Origin: Oscillospiraceae bacterium
GTDB taxonomy: Bacteria; Bacillota; Clostridia; Oscillospirales; Oscillospiraceae
Length of the DNA: 34,845 bases
NCBI GenBank assembly: GCA_015067615.1
Contig: SVMD01000020.1
Coordinates: 1 to 34,845 of the forward strand
Reading direction: 5' to 3'
Under the pieces are notes generated by a model. The model ran no database searches. It was not told where the DNA came from and saw nothing but the letters and a program-made list of their open reading frames with translations. Shown piece after piece: positions 1 to 6,746 of this stretch. Made by a program: the position numbers and the translations under genes. Numbering within the stretch: the stretch's first letter is position 1; every line of letters begins with the position of its first letter.

Positions 1-239
1 CTGCTCTGAAAATCGTTTCCGATACCCACGATGCACACGTCATAGTTATCTACTCCCAGGCTGCGCAGGAATTCCTCGTTGGTGCTGTCACCGATCTGGG
101 CATTGGTCACATAAGGCAGGATCTCCTGCACCAGTTCCTCCTTGTGGTCAACAGCCATGACCTGGTGGTTCAGCTCCCGGAGCTTCATGGCGATGTGTTT
201 TCCAAAACGACCAAGGCCAATTAAAAGAATAGATTTCAT
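1..239 (-). CDS. ktrA: KtrA-type potassium uptake regulatory subunit, N-terminal part (cut by window edge)
   Basis: Only the first 79 residues are visible; the frame is open at the window edge. The protein begins with a Rossmann nucleotide-binding fold, with the GxGxxG motif GLGRFG at residues 8-13 and an acidic residue at the end of the second strand (VDHKEE). This is typical of the RCK/TrkA-N domain that binds ATP/ADP or NAD(H) and gates the membrane subunit. The start has a strong site (AAGGAGG, 7 nt spacing), and the gene lies 12 nt downstream of ktrB, so the two are co-transcribed. The role as cytoplasmic gating ring of a Ktr channel follows from family knowledge. TrkA is the alternative name, but the single short Rossmann start next to a 443-residue KtrB favours Ktr. 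Confidence 0.88.
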   Translation of the reverse strand, partial: MKSILLIGLGRFGKHIAMKLRELNHQVMAVDHKEELVQEILPYVTNAQIGDSTNEEFLRSLGVDNYDVCIVGIGNDFQS

Positions 240-251
240 GTTCGTACCTCC

Positions 252-1583
252 TTAACCAACTGTGATCTTCTCCAAAGGCAGCTTGGAGAGGGTGTTTTTG
301 TTTGCGGACAGTGTGGCGAAAATCAGCGTTAATCCACCGATCCGGCCTAAGAACATCAGGCTGATGAGTATCAGCCTGGATACAAGGTGCAGACCAGGTG
401 TGATGCCCAGGGTCAAGCCGACGGTACCAATTGCGGATGCGGTTTCAAACAGGCAGGTCAGGATGGGAAGTTCTTCCACCCGACTGATGATCATGCCGCC
501 CAGCAAAAACAGAGAAATGTACATCAGGAAAACAGTAAGCGCATTCTTCACGGTATCATCCGCGATCCGCCTGCCGAAGAAGCGTCCGTTTTCCCGTCTG
601 CGAAAAACTGCCACAGCGCAGGCAACCAGTACCGCCGCCGTGGTTGTCTTCATGCCGCCTGCGGTAGAGCCGGGACTGCCGCCAATGAGCATCAAGCCGA
701 TGGTAAGGGTCTGTCCGGTCTCGCTAAGCGCCGTCATATCTGCGGTATTAAAGCCTGCGGTTCTGGGTGTAACTGACTGGAACGCTGACAGCAGGATTCG
801 CCTGCCCATTGGCTCTGCGGCGAACTCGAAAAAGAAGAAGTAAATTGCCGGGACGATCAGCAGAATGCCGGTGGTGGCAAGGATCACCTTGCTCTGCATC
901 CGGTAGCGCCCCCAGTGGATACCATTCTGCCGGATGTCCTGCCAGGTGAGAAAACCGATGCCGCCAATGACGATCAATAGCATAATGGTGATGTTCACCA
1001 CCGGATGGGCTGCATAGGAAGTCAAGGAAGAATAGGGGCTTTTTGTGCCCATCAGATCAAAACCTGCATTGCAGAACGCGGATATGGAATGAAACACTGC
1101 CAGCCAGATCCCTTTCAGGCCGTACTCCGGAATGAATACGGTCATCAGCACCAAGGCGCCCAGCAGTTCAAATAGAAAAATGCCTTTCAGAATAAAGCCG
1201 GTAAACCGGACGATGCCGCCCACCTGATGGGCAGAGATGGCATCCTGCATGGTGCTGCGCTGCATCAGGGATATTTTCTTGCCGGAAGCCATGGTGATGG
1301 CTGCGGCAACGGTTATCACACCCATACCGCCGATCTGAATTAGAAGCAATATCACCGCCTGACCAAATCCGGACCAGTAGACGGCCGTGTCCTGGACGAT
1401 CAGTCCCGTCACGCAGACTGCGGAAGTTGATGTAAACAGAGCGTCCCAGAAGGATGCGCTTTGACCACAGTTTGTGGCAAACGGAAGCATCAGCACCAGC
1501 GCGCCGACCAGAATCACCAGTGCAAAGCCGGACAGGATGATCTGTGCCGACGAAAGCCGCCGCCGATGAAAGGCCTCCCACAT
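252..1583 (-). CDS. ktrB: KtrB/TrkH-family potassium uptake membrane subunit
   Basis: A 443-residue integral membrane protein that conducts K+ (with Na+ dependence in many Ktr systems). Four pore-loop repeats are visible, each with a central filter glycine: TSTSAVCVTGL, FHSISAFCNAGF, FQSVTPRTAGF and FETASAIGTVGL. These are the signature of the TrkH/KtrB/HKT superfamily, and the length equals that of typical KtrB (about 445 residues, shorter than TrkH). The ATG is preceded by GGAGG. ktrA follows after 12 nt, giving a ktrBA operon. The upstream region carries a TATGAT -10 without a -35 box and phased direct repeats, suggesting activator-dependent transcription. A KdpDE-like two-component pair often accompanies such operons, but any such genes would lie outside the window. 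Confidence 0.93.
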   Translation of the reverse strand: MWEAFHRRRLSSAQIILSGFALVILVGALVLMLPFATNCGQSASFWDALFTSTSAVCVTGLIVQDTAVYWSGFGQAVILLLIQIGGMGVITVAAAITMASGKKISLMQRSTMQDAISAHQVGGIVRFTGFILKGIFLFELLGALVLMTVFIPEYGLKGIWLAVFHSISAFCNAGFDLMGTKSPYSSLTSYAAHPVVNITIMLLIVIGGIGFLTWQDIRQNGIHWGRYRMQSKVILATTGILLIVPAIYFFFFEFAAEPMGRRILLSAFQSVTPRTAGFNTADMTALSETGQTLTIGLMLIGGSPGSTAGGMKTTTAAVLVACAVAVFRRRENGRFFGRRIADDTVKNALTVFLMYISLFLLGGMIISRVEELPILTCLFETASAIGTVGLTLGITPGLHLVSRLILISLMFLGRIGGLTLIFATLSANKNTLSKLPLEKITVG

Positions 1584-1613
1584 ACTGCCGCCTCCTCTCC
1601 TTTTCTTATCTAT

Positions 1614-1679
1614 ATCATACGGGAAAGGGTATAAAGAGGGTGTTAAGGCTCACGCAGGCGGTGTTAAGATTGTATAAAG
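1614..1679 (-). promoter_or_regulatory. ktrB promoter region with four 11-bp-phased direct repeats (KdpE-like operator)
   Basis: Read on the minus strand there are two CTTTATAC units (1672-1679 and 1629-1636) and two CTTAACAC units (1661-1668 and 1640-1647). All are in the same orientation and start 11, 21 and 11 bp apart, that is on one face of the helix. A -10 hexamer TATGAT lies at 1614-1619 with no recognisable -35, as expected for an activated promoter. Tandem sites of this phasing are typical of OmpR/PhoB-family regulators. The TTTATAC...TTAACAC pairing resembles the T-rich KdpE box of Escherichia coli as I recall it. That KdpE or a homologue binds here is inference. Confidence 0.55.
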
Positions 1680-1694
1680 ATGAGGTGATGCCAC

Positions 1695-2393
1695 ATGAAA
1701 GTCAGATGGAATAACATGACCACACGGGATAGAATCATCAATGTTTTGATCATCATTCTATCTGTCGCAGTCATTGCGTTGGCCGCTCTCCAGCTTCTCG
1801 GTATCTGGGAAAATACGATCAATGTTTATGAACCGTTGATTGGTGTAGTCCTGTTGCTGCAGACGATCTGCCACTGGAAGAAGAACCGAAGTGTTGCAAT
1901 TATCAGCCTATGTGCGGCTGGCTTTATCCTGTGCGGTTTTGTGTGTGGTGCGAAGGTACATCAAATACTTCTGTATATCCGTTCCAGAAACGGTCTGGAT
2001 GGCTTTACCGCTGAAATAATCTGCTATGTCATTGGAGGTATGCTTGTTAACAGCAACCGTTGTGGGTTTATGCTCGCCGTCACAGATACAGATAGGAAAC
2101 CATGTATTAAGGATAAAGTCAGAAAATTCGGTTCTGTCCTTTGCCGCCTGTCGTTCTTTAATCCGTTCCGGGTTCTGCAAGTCCTTTTGGTATTCGTCTC
2201 TTGCTTGCTGCTCCCATTCTGCCGCCGCTTTCTGTGCTGCCTTTTCTGCTCTGGATGGAATCATGCCATCCGGTGCTTTCCACGTTGTGCACCGCCAAAT
2301 CTGCTTGCCAAACTCGTCCCGGCCTACGTAAGTCTGGAATTTATAAGAGATAACCTTTCCGTCTTTCTTGTTCTGAATAATGCTTGCCATTGA
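1695..2393 (+). CDS. Small membrane protein with a 3' end overrun by an integrase remnant
   Basis: The start is well supported (GAGGTG 7 nt before ATG). The first 80 or so residues look like a genuine small membrane protein: a short basic N-terminus, a hydrophobic helix at about residues 14-36, a second hydrophobic stretch at about 41-58, a basic loop (HWKKNRS) and a third helix at about 67-85. Beyond roughly position 1935 the frame is the antisense of the integrase fragment on the other strand, and the predicted tail is Cys-rich and compositionally odd. I infer that the native gene ended near 1950 and lost its stop codon when the integrase segment was joined to it. No function is recognised. 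It is divergent from ktrB and shares its regulatory region. Confidence 0.5.
   Translation: MKVRWNNMTTRDRIINVLIIILSVAVIALAALQLLGIWENTINVYEPLIGVVLLLQTICHWKKNRSVAIISLCAAGFILCGFVCGAKVHQILLYIRSRNGLDGFTAEIICYVIGGMLVNSNRCGFMLAVTDTDRKPCIKDKVRKFGSVLCRLSFFNPFRVLQVLLVFVSCLLLPFCRRFLCCLFCSGWNHAIRCFPRCAPPNLLAKLVPAYVSLEFIRDNLSVFLVLNNACH
1908..2390 (-). pseudogene. Truncated phage-type tyrosine integrase (N-terminal half only)
   Basis: About 160 residues remain. The N-terminus (MASIIQNKKDGKVISYKFQT, then WRCTTW) matches the AP2-like arm-binding domain of Tn916/phage-type integrases. It is followed by a charged linker helix (RAEKAAQKAAAEWEQQARDE) and the start of the SAM-like core-binding domain (FSDFILNTWFP, KYLMYLRTTHKTAQ). 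The catalytic domain with its R-H-R-Y residues is entirely missing; homology stops near 1935 and the frame ends at 1908. An upstream in-frame ATG at 2398 is less well spaced from the purine-rich site. The fragment lies just downstream of the 3' end of tRNA-Pro and points away from it, as in elements integrated into tRNA genes. It is almost certainly non-functional. Confidence 0.8.
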
Positions 2394-2493
2394 TGACATT
2401 TCCTTTCTTGATGCTATCAATGTTCACCAAAACATACAAGTTGTTTACTTTTTTGTTTACCTAACGTAAAGAGATGTAGATAAACGTAGGCAA

Positions 2494-2536
2494 AAAGTAA
2501 GAAAAAGCACCGAAAACTCTCGTTTCCAGTGCTTTT
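2494..2536 (-). terminator. Intrinsic terminator of tRNA-Pro
   Basis: The minus strand forms a 15-bp stem (arms 2522-2536 and 2503-2517, two G-U pairs) closed by a GAGA tetraloop. A T-rich run (TTTTTCTTACTTTTTG) follows. The pairing is fully continuous only for minus-strand RNA, so it serves the tRNA gene. Confidence 0.88.
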
Positions 2537-2539
2537 CTA

Positions 2540-2616
2540 TGGTCGGAGTATCGGGATTCGAACCCGAGGCCTCTTGGACCCGAACCAAGCGCGATACCAA
2601 ACTTCGCCATACCCCG
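2540..2616 (-). tRNA. tRNA-Pro (anticodon CGG)
   Basis: A 77-nt cloverleaf on the minus strand. The 7-bp acceptor stem CGGGGTA/TACTCCG has one G-U pair. The anticodon stem CTTGG/CCAAG encloses the loop TTCGGGT, giving anticodon CGG. The T-arm contains GGTTCGAATCC, and the 3' CCA is encoded. It reads codon CCG. It has a near-consensus promoter and a strong terminator, so it is a single-gene unit. The integrase remnant downstream of its 3' end suggests it served as an attachment site. Confidence 0.96.
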
Positions 2617-2628
2617 ATAGACCAAAAT

Positions 2629-2657
2629 ATTATAATGGAAAACCCCTGCATTGTCAA
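2629..2657 (-). promoter_or_regulatory. Sigma-A promoter of tRNA-Pro
   Basis: Perfect consensus on the minus strand: -35 TTGACA (2652-2657), a 17-bp spacer and -10 TATAAT (2629-2634). It lies 12 bp before the mature tRNA 5' end, which is typical of stable RNA genes. Confidence 0.93.
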
Positions 2658-2675
2658 GTGCTGGGAGCAATTTTA

Positions 2676-2707
2676 CCCCAAAGGGAAAGGAAGAGGCAAT
2701 GCCTCTC
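2676..2707 (-). terminator. Probable terminator of the HD-domain gene
   Basis: Just after the stop codon the minus strand contains GGAGAGGC-ATT-GCCTCTTCC, a hairpin with one bulged base. TTTCCCTTT follows. The T-run is interrupted, so efficiency is uncertain. Confidence 0.5.
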
Positions 2708-2712
2708 CCCTT

Positions 2713-3369
2713 TTACAGCAATCTCTGTCCGTTGATATCCAGATGGAAAGTAAGTCCCAGCTTTTCCGTGGCTGTACGGCACATGAGCATCCGCTTCATG
2801 AATATCTCCAGATATTCCATAGGAGAACTGATGGAAGTATCCACCTCCAGCGAAAGGACCAGTGTCTTCGCCTCAGGGTCCACAGTCACATCGGAATGGG
2901 TTGCGGAGTAATTCACCCGGTCGTGGATATCCACCTTCACATCCTCAGGGTTTCTCACTCGGCTGCGGCGGACATCGGATTTGTCCGCAATGATCAGCGC
3001 AGCAGCAACTTCATTGACGGGAATACCGGTTCCCTCATCATGGTTTCCGATGGCGGAAATGATGATGGCGATCTCCTCCGGGGGAAACTCCATCCGGTCC
3101 AGGATCCGGAAGGCCATGATGGCGCCGCTCTGGCTATGGTCCACACGATTGACCACATTGCCGATATCATGCAGATAACCTGCAATTCTTGCCAGTTCCA
3201 CGGTTCCGGCAGGATAGCCAAGGGTTTCGAGAATATAGGCAGCCCGCCGGGCCGAAAGGGTTACATGCGCAAAGGAATGTTCCGTAAAACCCAGAGCTTC
3301 CAAGGTTTTGTCCGCATGGGCGATGTAAGTGCGTACCGCATCATCGTTTTTTATCTGTTCAAACGTCAT
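2713..3369 (-). CDS. HD-domain metal-dependent phosphohydrolase
   Basis: A soluble protein of 218 residues. The HD-superfamily metal ligands are visible: H35 (HSFAH), H67-D68 (YLHDIGN) and a distal aspartate near residue 129 (IADKSD). A further HD pair (H110-D111, GNHDEGTG) recalls the phosphodiesterase-like HD proteins of Clostridia. The likely activity is hydrolysis of a nucleotide or phosphoester; the substrate cannot be predicted. The start ATG has an excellent site (CAGGAGGAG). It is a monocistronic unit with its own promoter, divergent from the pullulanase gene. Regions flanking the HD core show no extra domain. Confidence 0.85.
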   Translation of the reverse strand: MTFEQIKNDDAVRTYIAHADKTLEALGFTEHSFAHVTLSARRAAYILETLGYPAGTVELARIAGYLHDIGNVVNRVDHSQSGAIMAFRILDRMEFPPEEIAIIISAIGNHDEGTGIPVNEVAAALIIADKSDVRRSRVRNPEDVKVDIHDRVNYSATHSDVTVDPEAKTLVLSLEVDTSISSPMEYLEIFMKRMLMCRTATEKLGLTFHLDINGQRLL

Positions 3370-3395
3370 GAAATCTCCTCCTGTTCGTGTTATTT

Positions 3396-3424
3396 ATGTT
3401 ATCAGCAAACGGACCCGATTGCAA
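3396..3424 (-). promoter_or_regulatory. Promoter of the HD-domain gene
   Basis: On the minus strand -35 TTGCAA (3419-3424), a 17-bp spacer and -10 TAACAT (3396-3401). It lies about 27 bp upstream of the ATG. Confidence 0.6.
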
Positions 3425-3467
3425 GGGTTCTGTGTAAAATGATCGCAAAAACTTTATGGGAATTTAC

Positions 3468-3496
3468 TTTACATGTATCGTTTCATATGATACAAT
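3468..3496 (+). promoter_or_regulatory. Pullulanase promoter with an operator-like inverted repeat
   Basis: -35 TTTACA (3468-3473), a 17-bp spacer and -10 TACAAT (3491-3496). The arms TGTATC (3474-3479) and GATACA (3489-3494) form an inverted repeat with a 9-bp centre, filling the spacer and overlapping the -10. A repressor bound there would block RNA polymerase. The leader to the ATG is about 80 nt. Confidence 0.65.
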
Positions 3497-3581
3497 TTTA
3501 TAGATGAGCATAATGAACCGCTCTGAAATGGAAAGAGACTGACATACGATCATAACATGTAGAAACGGAGTTAATATCTGT

Positions 3582-5498
3582 ATGCCGAACACTTATTCAA
3601 CCACGGAATTTGAAGAAAAATACACCTATACCGGGTCTGACCTGGGTGCCAACTGGACGCCTGAAAAGACCCTTTTCCGCCTCTGGGCACCCACTGCCAC
3701 CTCTGCCCGGGTCAACCTCTATGTTTCCGGTGACCCCGATGCGGATGATCTGATCCGTCAGGTCCGCATGAAGCGGGATGAATGCGGTACCTGGATCGCC
3801 GAGGTTAATGGTAACCTTCACGGAACCTATTATACCTTCGGTGTTACCGTCCGCCGCAAGCGGGTGGACGCCTGCGACCCTTATGCCCGGACCACCGGCG
3901 TCAACGGACAGCGGGCCATGGTCATCGATATGCGTTCCACGGACCCCGAGGGCTGGGATAAGGACCAGGATCCTCACGGCGGCATCCCCTTTACCGATGT
4001 AGTCATCGCGGAAGCTCATATCCGGGACTTTACCATTGATGACAGCACCAACGCCGTGAATAAGGGCAAGTACCTGGGCATGATCGAAACCGGAACCACC
4101 ACCCCCAGCGGTATCCCCACCGGTCTGGATCACTACAAAAAACTGGGCATTACCCATATGCATCTGCTGCCCATGTATGACTACGGTTCCGTGGATGAGA
4201 ACCGTCTTTCTGAACCTCAGTTCAACTGGGGCTACGACCCTGTGAACTTCAATGTTCCCGAAGGCTCCTATTCTTCTGACCCCCACCACGGTGAGGTCCG
4301 CGTGAAGGAGCTGAAACAGATGGTCAAGGGACTCCACGACAACGGCATCAGCGTTGTTATGGACGTGGTGTACAATCATGTGTATGAGGCCGAGGATTTC
4401 TGCTTCAATCAGCTGGTTCCCAAATACTTCAGCCGGACCAATGGCCGGGGCACCTATTCCAACGGCTCTGCCTGCGGCAATGACACCGCCTCCGAGCGGA
4501 GCATGGTCAGCAAGTACCTGGTGGATTCCGTTTCCTACTGGGCAGACGAATATCACATCGACGGCTTCCGCTTTGACCTGGTGGGCCTCATCGATACCGA
4601 CACCATCAACGCCATCATGAGGAAGGTTCACGAGAAGCATCCCAACGTGATTTTCTACGGCGAGGGCTGGACCATGGACACCTTCGTTACCAAGCCCGGC
4701 AAGGCCATGTGTACCCAGATGAATTCCCATCTGGTTCCGGAGTTTGCCTTCTTCAGCGATACCATCCGGGATGTGCTCCGGGGCAGTGTCTTTGATATGA
4801 CCATTCCCGGCTTCATCACCGGCGCAGTCATGGACAAGAATACCCTCCACGCCACCTACATGGGTGTCCCCTTCTGGGCTCAGGAGCCTACCCAGAGCAT
4901 CAACTATGTGTCCTGCCACGACAACAACACCCTCTTTGACCGGATCATGCTGGCCAGCCCTCACGCGTCCCGGGAGATGCACATCCGGATGAATCACCTG
5001 GCTGCTGCCTTTACCCTCACCGCCCAGGGTATTCCCTTCTTCCAGGCAGGCGAGGAAATGCTGCGCACCAAGCCCGACGGCCACGGCGGTCTGGAGCATA
5101 ACAGCTACGCTTCCTCCGATGCCGTCAACTCTATCAAGTGGAACTGGCTGGATGACAAGGACACCATGAACACCTATCACTACTACCAGGGTCTTCTGAA
5201 GCTGCGCAAGGCCCACGACGAGCTGCGGCTGGCTACCCGTGAGGAGGTTCTGGAAACCATCACCCCCCTGCACGTGGATAACCCCCATGTGGTTGCCTTC
5301 GGCATCGGCAGCAGCGGCGAGCATCAGATGATCTCCATCTTCAACGGCGGCTTCGATCCCATCGACCTGAATCTGCCCAGCGGCAAGTGGGGCGTTGTCG
5401 TCAATGCGGAGAAGGCCTCCGTGGAGCCCTTTGAGACCCTGGAGCGCCGGATCCATGTGGAAGGTATCTGCCCCATGATTCTGGTGAAGATGGCATGA
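3582..5498 (+). CDS. pulA: Type I pullulanase (GH13 alpha-1,6-debranching enzyme)
   Basis: A 638-residue enzyme hydrolysing alpha-1,6 branch points in pullulan, limit dextrin or glycogen. A CBM48-like beta domain comes first (about residues 25-110, FRLWAPTATSARVNLY), then the GH13 barrel. The type I pullulanase motif is present as FNWGYDP at 214. Conserved region I is DVVYNH (from 261) and region II is DGFRFDL, with the nucleophile D332. The acid/base is E361 (GEGW), and region IV is SCHDN with D447. There is no signal peptide or anchor, so it acts in the cytoplasm on stored glycogen or imported maltodextrins. The site GGAG is 11 nt before the ATG. The stop overlaps the next gene by 4 nt (ATGA). 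Confidence 0.95.
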   Translation: MPNTYSTTEFEEKYTYTGSDLGANWTPEKTLFRLWAPTATSARVNLYVSGDPDADDLIRQVRMKRDECGTWIAEVNGNLHGTYYTFGVTVRRKRVDACDPYARTTGVNGQRAMVIDMRSTDPEGWDKDQDPHGGIPFTDVVIAEAHIRDFTIDDSTNAVNKGKYLGMIETGTTTPSGIPTGLDHYKKLGITHMHLLPMYDYGSVDENRLSEPQFNWGYDPVNFNVPEGSYSSDPHHGEVRVKELKQMVKGLHDNGISVVMDVVYNHVYEAEDFCFNQLVPKYFSRTNGRGTYSNGSACGNDTASERSMVSKYLVDSVSYWADEYHIDGFRFDLVGLIDTDTINAIMRKVHEKHPNVIFYGEGWTMDTFVTKPGKAMCTQMNSHLVPEFAFFSDTIRDVLRGSVFDMTIPGFITGAVMDKNTLHATYMGVPFWAQEPTQSINYVSCHDNNTLFDRIMLASPHASREMHIRMNHLAAAFTLTAQGIPFFQAGEEMLRTKPDGHGGLEHNSYASSDAVNSIKWNWLDDKDTMNTYHYYQGLLKLRKAHDELRLATREEVLETITPLHVDNPHVVAFGIGSSGEHQMISIFNGGFDPIDLNLPSGKWGVVVNAEKASVEPFETLERRIHVEGICPMILVKMA

Positions 5499-5881
5499 CG
5501 GACGTTGTAGCAGCCCTGATCTGGGATCGGGATCGGTTTATGATCTGCCAGCGGCCTGCCCACAAGGCCCGAGGACTTCTCTGGGAGTTCGTGGGCGGCA
5601 AAACAGAACCTGGTGAGACAATGGAAGCAGCCCTGATCCGGGAGTGCCGGGAAGAACTGGACATCACCGTGTCCGTAGGAGATATCTTCACACAGGTGGT
5701 CCACGAATATCCGGATATTCTCATCCGGCTGACCCTGTTTCACTGCACCATTGCGGAAGGTACGCCCAGGATGCTTGAACACAATGACATCCAGTGGATT
5801 CGGCCTGACCAGATCCCGGAATATGATTTCTGCCCTGCCGACAAGGATATTCTGGCACTGATCCAAAAGACCTATGCATAA
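5495..5881 (+). CDS. MutT-like Nudix hydrolase (probable 8-oxo-dGTP diphosphatase)
   Basis: A compact single-domain protein of 128 residues. The Nudix box is complete from G35 to I57 (G-x5-E41-x7-R49-E50-x2-E53-E54), with aspartate in place of the usual glycine near its end. The short length, the N-terminal VVAALIWDRDRFMICQRP strand and the LLWEFVGGK lead-in match MutT/NUDT1-type enzymes. These cleave oxidised nucleoside triphosphates to the monophosphate. Translation is coupled to the pullulanase through the ATGA overlap; there is no clear independent ribosome site. The pairing with a debranching enzyme has no obvious metabolic logic and may be simple co-transcription. A strong terminator follows. 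Confidence 0.88.
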   Translation: MTDVVAALIWDRDRFMICQRPAHKARGLLWEFVGGKTEPGETMEAALIRECREELDITVSVGDIFTQVVHEYPDILIRLTLFHCTIAEGTPRMLEHNDIQWIRPDQIPEYDFCPADKDILALIQKTYA

Positions 5882-5885
5882 CACC

Positions 5886-5918
5886 ACAAGCCGCGCATAT
5901 GCGCGGCTTGTTCTATTT
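5886..5918 (+). terminator. Terminator of the pulA-Nudix operon
   Basis: A 26-nt perfect palindrome (5886-5911) forms an 11-bp GC-rich stem closed by an ATAT centre, followed by TTCTATTT. Confidence 0.85.
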
Positions 5919-5960
5919 AGAACCAATTAGACCAAATTAACAAAAATATAGGTCAATCGG

Positions 5961-5989
5961 TTGACATTTCCTGTGTATTTTACTATAAT
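5961..5989 (+). promoter_or_regulatory. Sigma-A promoter of the cytidylate-kinase-like gene
   Basis: Perfect hexamers: -35 TTGACA (5961-5966), a 17-bp spacer and -10 TATAAT (5984-5989). The leader is short, about 35 nt, and ends in AAAAGGAGG. Confidence 0.92.
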
Positions 5990-6032
5990 GTAAGCAAGAG
6001 AATGGTTCCCACTCTCAAAAGGAGGTATTTGC

Positions 6033-6653
6033 ATGGAAAAGAAAATCATCACCATCAGCCGTGAGTTTGGCTCCGGCGGCCGTACCATGGGCCGTAAGAT
6101 CGCAGAAAAGCTGGGCATCCCCTTCTATGACAAGGAGCTGGTTGACCAGATCGCTGTGGAGTCCGGCTTCGCACCCAAGTTCGTGGAAGAACACGGTGAG
6201 CACTCCCCCACCGGCAGCTTCTTCTCCTATGCCTTCGCCCCCCAGGGCGTTCCCGGCATCATGAACGGTCTGTCCACTGCGGATTTCCTCTGGAACATCC
6301 AGTGCAACGTGATCCTGCAGCTGGCTGATCAGGGCCCCTGCGTCATCGTGGGCCGCAATGCCGACTACATCCTGAAGGACCGTCCCGATGCCCTGCATGT
6401 CTACGTCTTTGCGGATGTTCCCTACCGTGCTGAGCGTATCGTCCGTCTGTACGGCGAGTCCGAGAAGAGTCCTGAGCAGCGTCTGGCCGAGAAGGATAAG
6501 CGCCGCCGGGTGAACTATCAGCACTACACCGGCCGTACCTGGGGCATGGCTCAGAACTATGACCTGTGCCTGGATACCGGCGTCCTGGGCGAGGACTACT
6601 GCGCAGAGATCGTGGTCAATGCCGTTCTGAACTCCCGGAAGGACGAAAAGTAA
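6033..6653 (+). CDS. Cytidylate-kinase-like P-loop protein
   Basis: A 206-residue protein of the cytidylate kinase-like family that is widespread in Clostridia. It begins KIITISREFGSGGRTMGRKIAEKLG, a nucleotide-kinase P-loop variant (GSGGRT at about 13-18) followed by IPFYDKELV, the usual second motif. Further features are CVIVGRNADYIL, and a basic lid-like segment (AEKDKRRRVNYQHYTGRTWG). These proteins are not the canonical Cmk, and their substrate is not established; phosphorylation of a nucleotide is inference. It has a perfect promoter and ribosome site (AAAAGGAGG) and its own terminator, so it is expressed alone and probably strongly. Confidence 0.85.
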   Translation: MEKKIITISREFGSGGRTMGRKIAEKLGIPFYDKELVDQIAVESGFAPKFVEEHGEHSPTGSFFSYAFAPQGVPGIMNGLSTADFLWNIQCNVILQLADQGPCVIVGRNADYILKDRPDALHVYVFADVPYRAERIVRLYGESEKSPEQRLAEKDKRRRVNYQHYTGRTWGMAQNYDLCLDTGVLGEDYCAEIVVNAVLNSRKDEK

Positions 6654-6664
6654 GATAATACACA

Positions 6665-6700
6665 AAGCCCTGCACCGATTTGGTGCAGGGCTTAATTTTT
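6665..6700 (+). terminator. Terminator of the cytidylate-kinase-like gene
   Basis: The arms AAGCCCTGCACC (6665-6676) and GGTGCAGGGCTT (6682-6693) enclose a GATTT loop. AATTTTT follows. Confidence 0.9.
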
Positions 6701-6703
6701 GTC

Positions 6704-6735
6704 ATTGGGAACCAGTGCGCACACTGGTTCCCAAT
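6704..6735 (+). repeat. Perfect 14-bp inverted repeat between convergent genes
   Basis: The arms ATTGGGAACCAGTG (6704-6717) and CACTGGTTCCCAAT (6722-6735) are perfectly complementary around CGCA. No T-run follows on either strand, so it is not a standard terminator. It lies 11 bp from the stop of the DUF4317 gene and could protect that mRNA 3' end or be a mobile palindromic unit. Confidence 0.75.
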
Positions 6736-6746
6736 CTCCATGCTAA

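Noticed and set aside
3597..5456. A 619-codon open frame opposite the pullulanase
   Set aside because: It is antisense of a gene with intact catalytic motifs, shows no ribosome site and has a low-complexity translation.
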